From Flammeovirgaceae bacterium (lineage in GTDB: Bacteria > Bacteroidota > Bacteroidia > Cytophagales > Cyclobacteriaceae): a stretch of 64,000 nucleotides of DNA. The translations under genes and the position numbers were made by a program. Shown here piece after piece: positions 1 through 9,506 of the stretch. The stretch is taken from positions 211,001 to 275,000 of the forward strand of contig JADJRT010000003.1 of assembly GCA_016712035.1 (NCBI GenBank), read 5' to 3'. Within the stretch, counting starts at the first letter, position 1. Every line of letters begins with the position of its first letter. Under the pieces are notes generated by a model. It was given only the letters and a program-made list of their open reading frames with translations. It was not told where the DNA came from and did not search any database.

Positions 1-644
1 TAAAAGGACTCAGCCGTAAGCAGGCCTTAGAGCGGATAAAAATTTGGCTCGAAAAATTTGAAGTAAAAGATTGGTGGGGCAAAAAAGTAGAAGACCTTTC
101 TAAGGGAATGGCGCAAAAAGTACAGTTTATTAGTACAGTATTGCATCAACCCAAACTAATAATTCTGGATGAACCATTTTCTGGATTTGATCCGGTAAAC
201 GCCCAGTTAATTACTGAAAAAATTCTGGAACTTAAAGAAATGCGAAGTACCATTATTTTTTCTACACACCGCATGGAAACCGTTGAGTCGCTCTGCGATC
301 ACATTGCCCTTATCGATAAATCAAAGAAAATACTGGAAGGCCCCAAAAAACAAGTAAAGGATCAATACAAGTCAAATACATTCATCGTGGAGCATCGTGG
401 CAATCAATTCACTTTTCCAATAGATCGGTATGAACTAATAAATCAAAAACCGCTGGACGATGAATTATACTCTACAACGCTAAAAGCAAAAAATGGTATT
501 AATGGAAATCAGGTTATTCGCGATCTGATTGACATAACCGAAGTGCATAGCTTCCAGGAAAAGGTGCCCACTATGTCGGATATTTTTATAAGTCTGGTGA
601 AAGGCGATGAGGCGCTGAAGAAACATTTACAAGAACAAGCTTAA
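1..644 (+). CDS. ABC transporter ATP-binding protein (5' partial)
   Basis: ATPase subunit of an ABC exporter, cut by the window's left edge; the reading frame is open from base 3, so the first ATG (108) is not the start. Visible motifs in order: the signature loop LSKGMAQK, Walker B (LIILDEPFSGFDP) and the switch histidine (IIFSTHRME). The Walker A part lies outside the window. The last ~90 residues form the extra C-terminal domain seen in NatA-like ATPases (DUF4162 type). The permease gene follows 18 bp downstream, so the two should form one cytoplasmic-membrane exporter. Substrate cannot be told; NatAB-like systems have been linked to sodium or drug export, which is only a family-level hint. 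Confidence 0.9.
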   Translation, partial: KGLSRKQALERIKIWLEKFEVKDWWGKKVEDLSKGMAQKVQFISTVLHQPKLIILDEPFSGFDPVNAQLITEKILELKEMRSTIIFSTHRMETVESLCDHIALIDKSKKILEGPKKQVKDQYKSNTFIVEHRGNQFTFPIDRYELINQKPLDDELYSTTLKAKNGINGNQVIRDLIDITEVHSFQEKVPTMSDIFISLVKGDEALKKHLQEQA

Positions 645-662
645 CACAAAGATCTTATCCGT

Positions 663-1994
663 ATGAACAAAATTTGGTTAATCATTCAGCGTGAGTTTTT
701 AAATCGGGTTCAGAAAAAATCTTTTTTGATAGCCACCATTCTGGTACCGCTTATTTTTCCCGCTATCATTGGCGGATTAATCTTTATTATGATTAAAGAA
801 TCGGAATCAGCTAAAGCAGATACCGTGCAGGTGTTGGATGAAAGCAAGATGTTCACTTTTAAAAGCAACAAACGCTTTACGTTTGTGCCACTTGACCTTT
901 CGTTGGACCAAGCCAAAAAAGTTTATAATGAAACGGAAGACTTCGCTCTGCTATACATTCCTCAAATAGATATTAACAAACCTGAAGGCATTGCTATTTA
1001 TACCAAAGAAAATCCGAGTATAGAAAAGGTGGGTGATCTTGAGTCTTCCATTGAAAATCAAATCCATGATTTAAAACTAAAGGAGTACAACATTGATGAA
1101 GCAACGTTAAAAAGCTTGCGGCCGAAAGTAAACCTTAAACAGTTTAATCTATCCGATACGGGCGAAGAAAAATCCAGTAGTGCAGGTATTTTATATGGCC
1201 TTGGATTTGGTCTCGGCATTTTGATATACATGTTTGTTTTAATTTATGGTATCCAGATCATGCAAGGAGTTATTGATGAAAAAACCTCTAAGGTAGTTGA
1301 GGTAATCGTTTCGTCTGTAAAACCCTTTCAACTCATGCTGGGAAAAATAATTGGCATTGCCTCTGTGGGGTTGGTTCAATTTACTATCTGGATTATGCTT
1401 ATCACGGTATTATCATCGGGCACATTGGCTTACTTTGGTTTAAAGATGCCGCAGAAACAAGTGATGGAGCAGGTAACAAAGCAAATGGAAAAAGATCCTG
1501 AAATGAAGGAGGTAGTCGAACAGCAAAATTCTAAAGTGGTTGAACTGTTAGGCAATTGGAGTGAATTACCCTTACTCAAAATCACCCTAGTCTTTGTTTT
1601 TTATTTTCTGGGAGGCTACCTCCTTTACGGAGCCTTGTTCGCTGCTGTAGGTTCGGCTGTTGATTCACAACAAGAAGCTCAACAGTTTCAATTTCCGGTA
1701 ACCATCCCCTTACTTATTGGCTACATGGGTCTCTTTATGTTTATTTTGCGCGACCCACACGGCTCAGTTAGCTTTTGGCTCTCCATTATTCCATTTACAT
1801 CTCCCGTGGCCATGGTAGGCCGTATTGCCTTTGGTGTGCCCGATTGGCAGTTAGCGCTTTCTATATTCTCGCTGATTGGTGGTTTTTTATTAACGACCTG
1901 GATTGCCGGAAGAATTTATCGCGTTGGCATTCTCATGACGGGCACCAAAGTAAGTTACAAAGTGTTGGCCAAGTGGTTTATGATGAAAGGATAA
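663..1994 (+). CDS. ABC transporter permease, NatB/ABC-2 type
   Basis: Membrane subunit partnering the upstream ATPase. The 443-residue protein has one N-terminal membrane helix (about residues 20-42), a long extracytoplasmic segment rich in charged residues (about 45-170), then about five hydrophobic helices from residue 175 to the end. This is the topology of ABC-2 permeases of the NatB (COG1668) type. The start MNKIWLIIQREF is typical: the short amphipathic helix before helix 1 is a family hallmark. It ends just before a strong terminator, so the two-gene operon stops here. Nothing in the sequence fixes the substrate. Confidence 0.88.
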   Translation: MNKIWLIIQREFLNRVQKKSFLIATILVPLIFPAIIGGLIFIMIKESESAKADTVQVLDESKMFTFKSNKRFTFVPLDLSLDQAKKVYNETEDFALLYIPQIDINKPEGIAIYTKENPSIEKVGDLESSIENQIHDLKLKEYNIDEATLKSLRPKVNLKQFNLSDTGEEKSSSAGILYGLGFGLGILIYMFVLIYGIQIMQGVIDEKTSKVVEVIVSSVKPFQLMLGKIIGIASVGLVQFTIWIMLITVLSSGTLAYFGLKMPQKQVMEQVTKQMEKDPEMKEVVEQQNSKVVELLGNWSELPLLKITLVFVFYFLGGYLLYGALFAAVGSAVDSQQEAQQFQFPVTIPLLIGYMGLFMFILRDPHGSVSFWLSIIPFTSPVAMVGRIAFGVPDWQLALSIFSLIGGFLLTTWIAGRIYRVGILMTGTKVSYKVLAKWFMMKG

Positions 1995-2015
1995 AGATTA
2001 GACTACTCCTATCAT

Positions 2016-2048
2016 AAAACCGGATCGCACATTCGATCCGGTTTTTTT
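2016..2048 (+). terminator. Rho-independent terminator after ABC exporter operon
   Basis: A perfect 12-bp stem (2016-2027 with 2034-2045) and a 6-nt loop run into a T-tract. It closes the exporter operon and separates it from the sensor kinase that starts 20 bp further on. Confidence 0.85.
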
Positions 2049-2067
2049 ATTTAATTTCCATGCGGAT

Positions 2068-3283
2068 ATGGGTAAAAAACTTCAATTACCGGCCTCGATG
2101 GAGTTTTATCAGGATAACACGAAATTAAAGTGGATCATCCTGGTTGTTTCTGTGTTGATAAGCTTCGGATCTATTTACTATACCAATGTATTGGTCGAAC
2201 AATTAAAAGATCGCGAAAAGCAGCAGGTCGTATTATTTGCGAAAGCCCTTGAGTACACCTTGATAAACGATGATGGTAACATTGTATTTATCACCGATGA
2301 AATCTTGTTTAAAAACAAATCGATACCGGTTATCTGGCTTACTAAAGACAATGAGTACCAGTACGTCAACATAGAAATCAACGAAAACTGGTCGCCAGAT
2401 AGAAAGAATGCATTCCTACGCATGCAGGTGGAGGAAATGAAAGATTCATTTGATCCCATTGAAATTATCTTACGGGATGATAGTACAGGCGAGATTTTTG
2501 GTAAGCAGTATGTTTATTACAAAAACTCATTCTTATTGACACAACTTATTGCGTTTCCTTACATCCAGCTTTCTGTACTGGCCATTTTTGGCTTTATCTC
2601 TTACCTCGCATTTAACTACTCGCGCACGGCCGAACAAAACCAGGTTTGGGTAGGCTTGGCAAAAAGAAACAGCGCATCAATTGGGTACACCTCTCTCCTC
2701 CCTTATGGCGTGGGTTGAAGTACTTCGCGATGATCCGGACATTAAAAACAAAGGTATTGTTGATGAACTGGACAAAGACATAAAAAAGCTAACTGTAGTG
2801 ACTGAACGTTTTTCGAGTATCGGGTCTACTCCGGTACTCAAAGATGAAAATGTGTATCAGTTGATAAATAACGTAGTCGGCTATTTACTGCCACGGGTGT
2901 CATCCAAAATTAATTTTGAAGTATACACACTTTCAGAAACCATCCAGGCTCGCGTGCATGCTCCGCTTTTCGAATGGGTAATTGAAAACCTTTGCAAAAA
3001 TGCCGTTGATGCTATGGGCAGCTCGGGTACTATTGCTATCAAGATTCTCAGGGGTAGCGATCATAAAGTATTTATCGATATTTCAGATACTGGAAAAGGA
3101 ATTCCCAAAGCCCTCATTGCAAACGTTTTTAGGCCCGGATTTACCACTAAAAAAAGAGGTTGGGGATTGGGATTGGCGCTAGCTAAGAGAATAATTGAGA
3201 TGTATCACGAAGGAAAAATTTTCGTGAAATCCTCTGAAGAAAACCAAGGCACTACTTTCCGCGTGGAACTAAAAAGCGCTTAA
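2068..3283 (+). CDS. Sensor histidine kinase (frameshifted)
   Basis: Two-component sensor kinase. Residues ~20-42 and ~155-178 are membrane helices flanking a small periplasmic sensing region. The phosphoacceptor H-box (reconstructed ETAHQLGTPLSSL) comes next, then the ATPase domain with N-box (ENLCKNAVDAM), G1 (DTGKGIP) and G2 (GWGLGLALAK). The frame breaks exactly in front of the H-box at an A5 run (2661-2665). Removing one A joins both halves into 404 residues, so a sequencing error is the simplest reading. No response regulator is adjacent, so it is an orphan kinase with unknown partner and signal. The family is certain, the function is not. Confidence 0.85.
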
Positions 3284-3382
3284 AAGCACCAACAAACCAT
3301 TTAAGGCATACAACTCCCTGATTATCAGATCTTGATTTAAAAAATCCTGAACGTACTTAACTCAACAAAACCTGATCGCTAG

Positions 3383-3413
3383 TTTGTATTAAGCCAGTAA
3401 AAAATTACTTTTG
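3383..3413 (+). promoter_or_regulatory. Bacteroidota-type promoter of atpDC
   Basis: TTTG at 3383-3386, a 19-nt spacer, then TACTTTTG at 3406-3413. This matches the Bacteroidota sigma-A consensus (TTTG / TAnnTTTG). It overlaps an in-frame GTG at 3413, which argues against an upstream atpD start and favours the ATG at 3485. Confidence 0.75.
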
Positions 3414-3484
3414 TGGCCGGATTTTTAGCCCAAATCAGGGGCTTGATCCGAATAATCGATAATCTTAAAATAATCTATAAATCA

Positions 3485-4993
3485 ATGGCCAATAGCGGTA
3501 GAATCACCCAAGTAATCGGTCCGGTAGTAGACGTTGCATTTGACGAGCCCGGAACAAAACTTCCAAACATTCTTGATTCTCTTGAAGTAACAAAAGGAGA
3601 CGGAACTTTAGTAGTACTTGAATGTCAGCAACACCTAGGTGAAGACCGGGTGCGGACAATCGCGATGGATGGTACCGAAGGGTTAGTTCGGGGTATGAAA
3701 GTGGTAGACACTGGCTCGCCTATTCAAATGCCTATTGGCGAAGATATTAAAGGTCGATTGTTCAACGTGGTTGGTCAGGCTATTGATGGCATCCCTCAAC
3801 CTAAAGGAAAAGATTCATTGCCCATCCACCGCTCGGCACCGAGTTATGAAAGTCTATCAACCTCCACAGAGGTTCTGTTTACTGGTATCAAAGTTATTGA
3901 CCTGATCGAGCCCTATTCAAAAGGTGGTAAAATTGGATTGTTTGGTGGTGCCGGTGTAGGCAAAACTGTATTGATTCAAGAATTGATTAACAACATCGCA
4001 AAAGCATATGCTGGGTTATCGGTATTTGCTGGTGTGGGTGAACGTACCCGCGAAGGAAATGATTTATTGCGCGAGATGATTGAGGCCGGGATTGTTGATT
4101 ATGGTCCTGAGTTTATGAAATCACTCCACGCAGGTGGATGGGATCTTTCTAAAGTAGACGAAGGTAAATTAAAAGACTCCAAGGCAACCTTTGTTTTTGG
4201 TCAGATGAATGAGCCTCCTGGTGCCCGTGCCCGAGTTGCACTTTCTGGTTTAACCGTAGCAGAGTATTTCCGCGATGGTGACGGTCAGGGAAAAGGAAAG
4301 GACATTCTATTCTTTATTGATAATATCTTCCGCTTTACCCAAGCCGGATCAGAAGTATCAGCCTTGTTAGGTCGTATGCCGTCTGCAGTAGGGTATCAGC
4401 CAACACTGGCTTCCGAAATGGGCGCGATGCAAGAGCGCATTACCTCGACAAAAAATGGTTCTATTACATCGGTGCAAGCTGTTTACGTGCCTGCCGATGA
4501 CTTGACCGATCCGGCTCCGGCAACAACCTTTGCACACTTGGATGCTACTACGGTATTGTCGCGTAAGATTGCGGAATTAGGTATTTATCCGGCTGTGGAT
4601 CCATTGGATTCTACTTCTCGGATTTTGCGAGCTGATATTGTTGGTGAGGAACATTACAACTGTGCGCAGCGCGTTAAGCTAACCCTACAGCGATACAAAG
4701 AATTACAAGACATTATCGCCATCCTGGGTATGGATGAATTGTCTGATGAAGATAAACTTACTGTATCACGCGCCAGACGGGTGCAGCGCTTCTTGTCACA
4801 ACCTTTCCACGTGGCCGAGGCCTTTACAGGATTGAAAGGTGCCTTAGTTGATATCAAAGACACCATTAAAGGATTTAATATGATTATGGATGGCGAAGTA
4901 GATCATTTGCCAGAGATGGCCTTTAACCTGGTAGGAAGCATTGATGATGCTATTGCCAAAGGTGAAAAAATGATGGCTGACGTTGCCGGATAA
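3485..4993 (+). CDS. atpD: F1 ATP synthase subunit beta
   Basis: Catalytic subunit of the F1F0 ATP synthase, 502 residues. It shows the P-loop GGAGVGKT (about residues 157-164), the catalytic-site GERTREGNDL segment and the DELSDEDK element that contacts gamma. I start it at ATG 3485 (MANSGRITQVIGPV), the usual beta start, rather than at the in-frame GTG 72 bp upstream that lies on the promoter. atpC follows after 38 bp. The rest of the ATP synthase genes are not in this window; a detached atpDC pair is usual in Bacteroidota. Confidence 0.98.
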   Translation: MANSGRITQVIGPVVDVAFDEPGTKLPNILDSLEVTKGDGTLVVLECQQHLGEDRVRTIAMDGTEGLVRGMKVVDTGSPIQMPIGEDIKGRLFNVVGQAIDGIPQPKGKDSLPIHRSAPSYESLSTSTEVLFTGIKVIDLIEPYSKGGKIGLFGGAGVGKTVLIQELINNIAKAYAGLSVFAGVGERTREGNDLLREMIEAGIVDYGPEFMKSLHAGGWDLSKVDEGKLKDSKATFVFGQMNEPPGARARVALSGLTVAEYFRDGDGQGKGKDILFFIDNIFRFTQAGSEVSALLGRMPSAVGYQPTLASEMGAMQERITSTKNGSITSVQAVYVPADDLTDPAPATTFAHLDATTVLSRKIAELGIYPAVDPLDSTSRILRADIVGEEHYNCAQRVKLTLQRYKELQDIIAILGMDELSDEDKLTVSRARRVQRFLSQPFHVAEAFTGLKGALVDIKDTIKGFNMIMDGEVDHLPEMAFNLVGSIDDAIAKGEKMMADVAG

Positions 4994-5031
4994 TTTAGAA
5001 ATCAGGCGATTGAATTCTTAATTCTAGAACT

Positions 5032-5277
5032 ATGCATTTGGAAATAATTACACCTGAAAAGAAAATTTTTGAAGGCGATGTTGCATCAGCAACTTTTCCG
5101 GGAGAAGATGGATCTTTTCAGATTTTGAATGATCACGCTCCACTCGTTAGCTTGTTGAAGGATGGGGTGGTGGAATATAAATCAAAGGAACTTTCTGAAA
5201 AACTTCATATCACCGGAGGTGTGGTAGAAGTCTTGAAAAATAAAGTAATTCTACTCGCTGACGGAATTAAGAATTAG
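5032..5277 (+). CDS. atpC: F1 ATP synthase subunit epsilon (short form)
   Basis: Epsilon subunit of the F1 central stalk, 81 residues. It begins MHLEIITPEKKIFEGDV and carries the N-terminal beta-sandwich (FPGEDGSFQILNDHAPLVS) of the family. The C-terminal helical hairpin that inhibits ATP hydrolysis in longer epsilons (about 135 residues) is absent, which is the normal Bacteroidota form and not a truncation. It is co-transcribed with atpD and followed by a strong terminator. Confidence 0.95.
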   Translation: MHLEIITPEKKIFEGDVASATFPGEDGSFQILNDHAPLVSLLKDGVVEYKSKELSEKLHITGGVVEVLKNKVILLADGIKN

Positions 5278-5301
5278 CGTTGTCATTAAAATTTTATCAA
5301 T

Positions 5302-5333
5302 AAAAAAACCCGATCGAAAAATCGGGTTTTTTT
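5302..5333. terminator. Bidirectional terminator between atpC and 5351 gene
   Basis: A 13-bp A/T-flanked stem (5302-5314 with 5321-5333) has a GC-rich core, with an A-run on the left and a T-run on the right. It can terminate both atpDC and the convergent minus-strand genes. Confidence 0.85.
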
Positions 5334-5350
5334 ATTGATCATTTATCTGG

Positions 5351-5854
5351 CTACTGTCTAATAACCCACTTTACAAAAAACACAACACCAACGAGCAATG
5401 CAATCCCTCCTATGTAAAAAAACACATTACTGGCACCCCCTAGCATCAATCCAACTATACCAACAGCTCCAAAAATGATTGCAAGTTTCAAGTCGTTGTC
5501 CATAGCGCTGGTAGCCGCTGTAGAGGATGGTGCCAGTTTAGCTTTTTGCTCTTTTACCGTTGATTTGATTTCCGTGCGGATATGATTGCGAAGAGCCTTC
5601 CGCTCCGTTTTCGTCATTTGAATATACGTTTTACGAACTTCTGTAACCGGAGCTTCAGTCTCCTTAATTTCTATAGGTGCTTCGGAAGTGCTTGCCACCA
5701 AGGTTGCAGGATCGATTACAACAACAGGCGCTTCAACAATTGTTTCTTTATGATAACCTCTCGGTGAATCATATGAATTAAAACTGGCGGTGTATTTAGG
5801 TCCAGAACAAGAAGCTAGAAGCACTACAGCTAATAGGTAAATAATTTTTTTCAT
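5351..5854 (-). CDS. Putative lipoprotein with C-terminal membrane helices
   Basis: Protein of 167 residues that I do not recognise. The N-terminus (MKKIIYLLAVVLLASC) is a lipoprotein signal with a lipobox and Cys16. The middle is low-complexity, rich in Ala, Thr, Glu and Pro, then basic (a KTERKALRNHIRTE stretch). Residues ~125-165 form two hydrophobic helices. A lipid anchor plus two C-terminal helices would place both ends at the inner membrane. Proteins of this shape occur as hypotheticals in Cytophagales. It is probably co-transcribed with the small membrane protein gene upstream (12 bp gap). Function unknown. Confidence 0.75.
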   Translation of the reverse strand: MKKIIYLLAVVLLASCSGPKYTASFNSYDSPRGYHKETIVEAPVVVIDPATLVASTSEAPIEIKETEAPVTEVRKTYIQMTKTERKALRNHIRTEIKSTVKEQKAKLAPSSTAATSAMDNDLKLAIIFGAVGIVGLMLGGASNVFFYIGGIALLVGVVFFVKWVIRQ

Positions 5855-5866
5855 AGCAAGTGGGAT

Positions 5867-6169
5867 TTATTTTTTAAAGTTAGACATAATTCTATAGAAA
5901 AAACGCTTTTCAAAGTCCCAAAAAAAACGGAACTGACCAAATAAGAATCCATAGAACAACAGAAAAACGTTATAAACAGGAAAAATCAAGATCCAATAGG
6001 CTATGCTCGCCCACAAAGGCTTGGTACCCGTGGGGTACCAATATTCAAAGAGTGGTTGCTTGATAAATAATACGGTAAATCCAGTGCATGCGAAAACAAT
6101 CAGAATCAGGACAACCTGACCTAAGCTATTTACTTTCCATCGTGTCTGCAATTTAGTTAACCAACTCAT
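5867..6169 (-). CDS. Small membrane protein (possibly DUF6787)
   Basis: A 100-residue protein. It has a short amphipathic N-terminus (MSWLTKLQTRWKV), two strongly hydrophobic segments (about residues 17-37 and 52-80) and a basic aromatic tail (FRFFWDFEKRFFYRIM). The pattern reminds me of the DUF6787 family of Bacteroidota, but I cannot confirm this without a profile search. No catalytic motif is visible. It probably shares a transcript with the downstream lipoprotein gene. Confidence 0.7.
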   Translation of the reverse strand: MSWLTKLQTRWKVNSLGQVVLILIVFACTGFTVLFIKQPLFEYWYPTGTKPLWASIAYWILIFPVYNVFLLFYGFLFGQFRFFWDFEKRFFYRIMSNFKK

Positions 6170-6205
6170 GAATAAATTTTGCGCCTCAAGATAATAAGCA
6201 ATGAA

Positions 6206-6883
6206 TCAAGAAAAGGGTTTCCATAAATCATTTTTTGGTACTTCCGCTAAAACTAACAACGGCTCCTTTTTTACGGGATGAATGAACTCAAGTTGACGCG
6301 CATGCAATCCTATACTTGCATCGGAGGCGGGCCTTGGAAAGCCATATTTTAAATCGCCAACAATAGGGCAACCGATCGATGCAAGTTGTACGCGTATTTG
6401 ATGCGGACGCCCCGTAACCGGTTTAACTTCAAGCAAATAAAAACCTGATCGCTCTTGAATTAATTTGTAGCTCAACTCAGATCGCTGACCTTTTAGATTT
6501 TCGCGAGCATAGGCTGTTGTTTTGTTCTTCTTCTCATCCTTCACCAACCAGTGTATCAAGGTATCTTCATGCCTGGGTGGCCTTGACTCAACAATCGCCC
6601 AATACGTTTTTAGAGTTTCGCGTTCGCGAAAAAGCGCATTCACCCGCTCCAGCGCTTTTGAGGTCCGGGCAAAAACAACTACTCCGCTTACGGGCCGATC
6701 CAAACGATGAACCACACCTAAAAAAACTTCCCCGGGCTTTTGATACTTTATCTTAATATATTCCTTTCCAAGGTCAACTAAAGGTTTATCTCCAGTTACA
6801 TCACCCTGTACCAACATGCCTGCCGGCTTGTTAATAATCAGCAGGTGATTGTCTTCATATAAAACCTTTAGGGGATTAACCAT
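6206..6883 (-). CDS. RluA-family pseudouridine synthase
   Basis: RNA pseudouridine synthase of 225 residues without an N-terminal S4 domain. It carries the family's catalytic motif HRLDRPVSG, whose Asp attacks the target uridine, plus the conserved VTGRPHQIRVQLASIGCPIVGD block near residues 155-180. Family members modify 23S rRNA or tRNA; the exact target of this paralogue cannot be read from sequence. It is divergent from the beta-lactamase-like gene with only 45 bp between the two start codons. Confidence 0.92.
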   Translation of the reverse strand: MVNPLKVLYEDNHLLIINKPAGMLVQGDVTGDKPLVDLGKEYIKIKYQKPGEVFLGVVHRLDRPVSGVVVFARTSKALERVNALFRERETLKTYWAIVESRPPRHEDTLIHWLVKDEKKNKTTAYARENLKGQRSELSYKLIQERSGFYLLEVKPVTGRPHQIRVQLASIGCPIVGDLKYGFPRPASDASIGLHARQLEFIHPVKKEPLLVLAEVPKNDLWKPFS

Positions 6884-6928
6884 AAAACTTTGTAAGTTAG
6901 AACCGGATATAGAACAAACAAAAACACA

Positions 6929-7810
6929 ATGATAAAACCTGGGTATTTTTTACTGTTTATTCTGTCACTTACTGCCTGTACCCAGAAACAATCAATCGAT
7001 GATTTACAAAAATCTATTGAAGCGAAGTTGGCTGAACAACCTGGGGCTTTCGCAGTAGCTTTTGCTAATCTTTCTTCCAACGAACAGTTACTTATTAATG
7101 CACACGAACTTTTTCATGCCGCCAGCACCATGAAAACACCGGTGATGTTTGAAGTTTACAAACAAGCGGCTGAGGGAAAATTTTCCCTTAAAGATTCAAT
7201 TGTTATTAAAAATGAATTTATAAGCATTGTGGATGGCAGCACATATTCGTTAACTCCGGATAGTGACAGCGATACATTAATCTATAAGCATATCGGTGAA
7301 AAAAGAACAATCTATTCGCTGATGTATGACATGATTATTATTAGCAGTAACCTTTCTACCAACCTGATAATTGACTTAGTCGATGCAAAAAATGTAACAC
7401 AAACTCTGCGTGATATTGGCGCCAACGATATTCAGGTATTGCGGGGTGTAGAAGATGGAAAAGCATTTGCCGCAGGCCTCAATAATCAAGTAACCGCGTA
7501 TGATTTAATGTTGCTGTTTGAAAAAATTGATGCCGAAGAAATTGTTAACAATGAAGCCAGCATGAGCATGATTGATATTTTACTGGATCAGCGGTTCAAC
7601 GAAATCATTCCGGCTAAACTACCCGCCAATGTAAAAGTGGCGCACAAAACCGGATCCATTACAGGTGTACAACATGACTCGGGTATTGTTTACTTACCGA
7701 ATGGTAAAAAGTACGTGCTGGTTCTGCTCTCAAAAAACCTGCCCGATGCTGATGCCGGGGTTGCCGTAATGGCTGACATCTCCAAAATGATCTACGATTA
7801 CGCTAATTAA
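6929..7810 (+). CDS. Class A beta-lactamase-like serine hydrolase, lipoprotein
   Basis: A 293-residue protein with a lipoprotein signal (LSLTAC, Cys17), so it is likely anchored in the periplasm. It has the class A serine beta-lactamase/transpeptidase motifs in order: SxxK as STMK (Ser66), SSN in the SDN position (about 133-135), a Glu in GVED (about 172) where the omega-loop Glu is expected, and KTG (about 238). Lengths and spacing fit a class A fold. It could be a true beta-lactamase or a related hydrolase; activity and substrate are not shown. It converges with prfC, 8 bp between stops. Confidence 0.85.
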   Translation: MIKPGYFLLFILSLTACTQKQSIDDLQKSIEAKLAEQPGAFAVAFANLSSNEQLLINAHELFHAASTMKTPVMFEVYKQAAEGKFSLKDSIVIKNEFISIVDGSTYSLTPDSDSDTLIYKHIGEKRTIYSLMYDMIIISSNLSTNLIIDLVDAKNVTQTLRDIGANDIQVLRGVEDGKAFAAGLNNQVTAYDLMLLFEKIDAEEIVNNEASMSMIDILLDQRFNEIIPAKLPANVKVAHKTGSITGVQHDSGIVYLPNGKKYVLVLLSKNLPDADAGVAVMADISKMIYDYAN

Positions 7811-7818
7811 AACAGAAA

Positions 7819-9400
7819 TCAATCCTTAAACTCTGAGGTAAAATGGAAATTTATGTCAGGAAAATTATCCTGGACCATTTGCAACCACGCACGTGACTCT
7901 GCCATAAATACTAATTTACCATCCTTATCGCGGGCAATATGGCGTTGCTTCGAATCAAGGAATTCCTGAAGCTTCTTGTCATCTTTACTACTTATCCAAC
8001 ACGCCTTATAAATATTCTGGCCGGCAAAATCGACTGAAGCCGAATATTCATTCTTCAATCTAAATTGAATAACTTCAAATTGTAGTGCCCCCACTACACC
8101 TACTACTTTTCGATTGCCCAACTCATAAGTAAATAATTGCGCTACGCCCTCCTCCATCAATTGAAGTAATCCTTTCAAGTTGCTTGGTCTTCATTGCATC
8201 CTTGTTGATCACTTCTTTAAAAATCTCAGGCGAGAAACTTGGAATACCTGTATACAACATCTTTTCCCCCTCCGTAAGTGTATCTCCGATTTTTAAATTA
8301 CCCGTGTCATACAATCCAACAATATCACCGGGCCAAGCCTCATCTACTGTTTCACGATCCTGCGCCATAAAGGCTGTTGCGTTTGAAAACCGGATTCCCT
8401 TTTCCTGCCGAACATGATAATAATTTTTTGCTCGTTCAAACTTACCTGAGCAAACTCGCAAAAAGGCTATTCGGTTTCGATGCCTCGGATCCATGTTGGC
8501 ATGAATTTTAAAAACAAATCCCGTAAATTTTTCTTCGGTTGGATCAACTACGCGGGTCGTGGTTGCCCGGGGAATAGGCGTTGGAGCAATGGTGATAAAC
8601 GTATTGAGCAATTCCTGCACTCCAAAATTATTTACAGCACTACCAAAAAATACAGGGGCTACCTCTCCACTCAAATAATCGTTTGTATCAAATTCCGGAT
8701 AGACACCCTCTACCAATTCAACATCTGCACGCAATTGATTGGCATAATTTTCTCCAACCAACTTGTCTAGTTCCTGACTGTGAATATCAGCAATCTGAAC
8801 TCTTTCTTGTATAGTAACTTTACTGGGTGTAAATAAGCTCAGATTCTTTTCATACAAATTATAAACACCCTTAAAAGTTTTTCCCATACTAATGGGCCAA
8901 CTTAAGGGCCTTACTTTAATAGCAAGTTTTTCTTCTATTTCATCAAGCAAATCAAACGGGTCACGACCTTCCCGATCCAACTTGTTAATAAAACATAAAA
9001 CCGGAGTATTGCGCATGCGGCAAACCTCCATCAATTTTTCAGTCTGCGACTCAACGCCCTTTACACAATCAATCACTAAGATAACGCTATCCACCGCTGT
9101 GAGGGTGCGATACGTGTCCTCTGCAAAATCCTGGTGACCGGGCGTATCCAGTAAATTTATTTTTATGTCGTTATAATTGAAGCCCATAACGGATGTTGCT
9201 ACAGAAATACCCCGCTGCTTTTCTATTTCCATCCAATCGCTGCGGGCGTGATCTTTGATCTTCGATGATTTTACAGCACCGGCTTTTTGAATAGCTCCGC
9301 CATAGAGAAGCAACTTTTCGGTAAGCGTAGTTTTTCCTGCATCGGGGTGGCTGATGATACCAAAAGTCCTTCGTTTGCTTATTTCCTGTTCCTGTGTCAT
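7819..9400 (-). CDS. prfC: Peptide chain release factor 3 (frameshifted)
   Basis: GTPase that recycles RF1/RF2 from the ribosome after termination. The G-domain shows SHPDAGKTTLTEK (P-loop), DTPGHQDF (G3) and NKLDREG (G4). The C-terminal RF3 domain follows after a break near 8172-8178, where the sequence should read KQLEKGLLQL. Two A residues appear lost from a short A-run; restoring them gives 527 residues, the normal RF3 length. I start at ATG 9400 (MTQEQEISKRRTFG), 18 bp inside the longest frame, because a -7 element lies just upstream. The gene is probably intact in the organism. Confidence 0.92.
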
Positions 9401-9415
9401 GATAAAAATGAGGCG

Positions 9416-9423
9416 CAAAAGTA
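9416..9423 (-). promoter_or_regulatory. -7 element for prfC
   Basis: TACTTTTG on the minus strand, 16 bp before the prfC ATG, matches TAnnTTTG. I see no clear -33 TTG at the right distance, so this is a partial match. Confidence 0.4.
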
Positions 9424-9506
9424 ACTAATTTGAGTATCTTGTCTCCCTTTAAGTTCAGCTACTTTTCCTACCCTCAAATTTAAATTCGCATCTAAATAAC
9501 TTAATT

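Noticed and set aside
3413..3484. Upstream GTG start giving atpD 24 extra residues
   Set aside because: The GTG lies on the -7 box of the promoter, and the extra residues do not match any F1 beta N-terminus.
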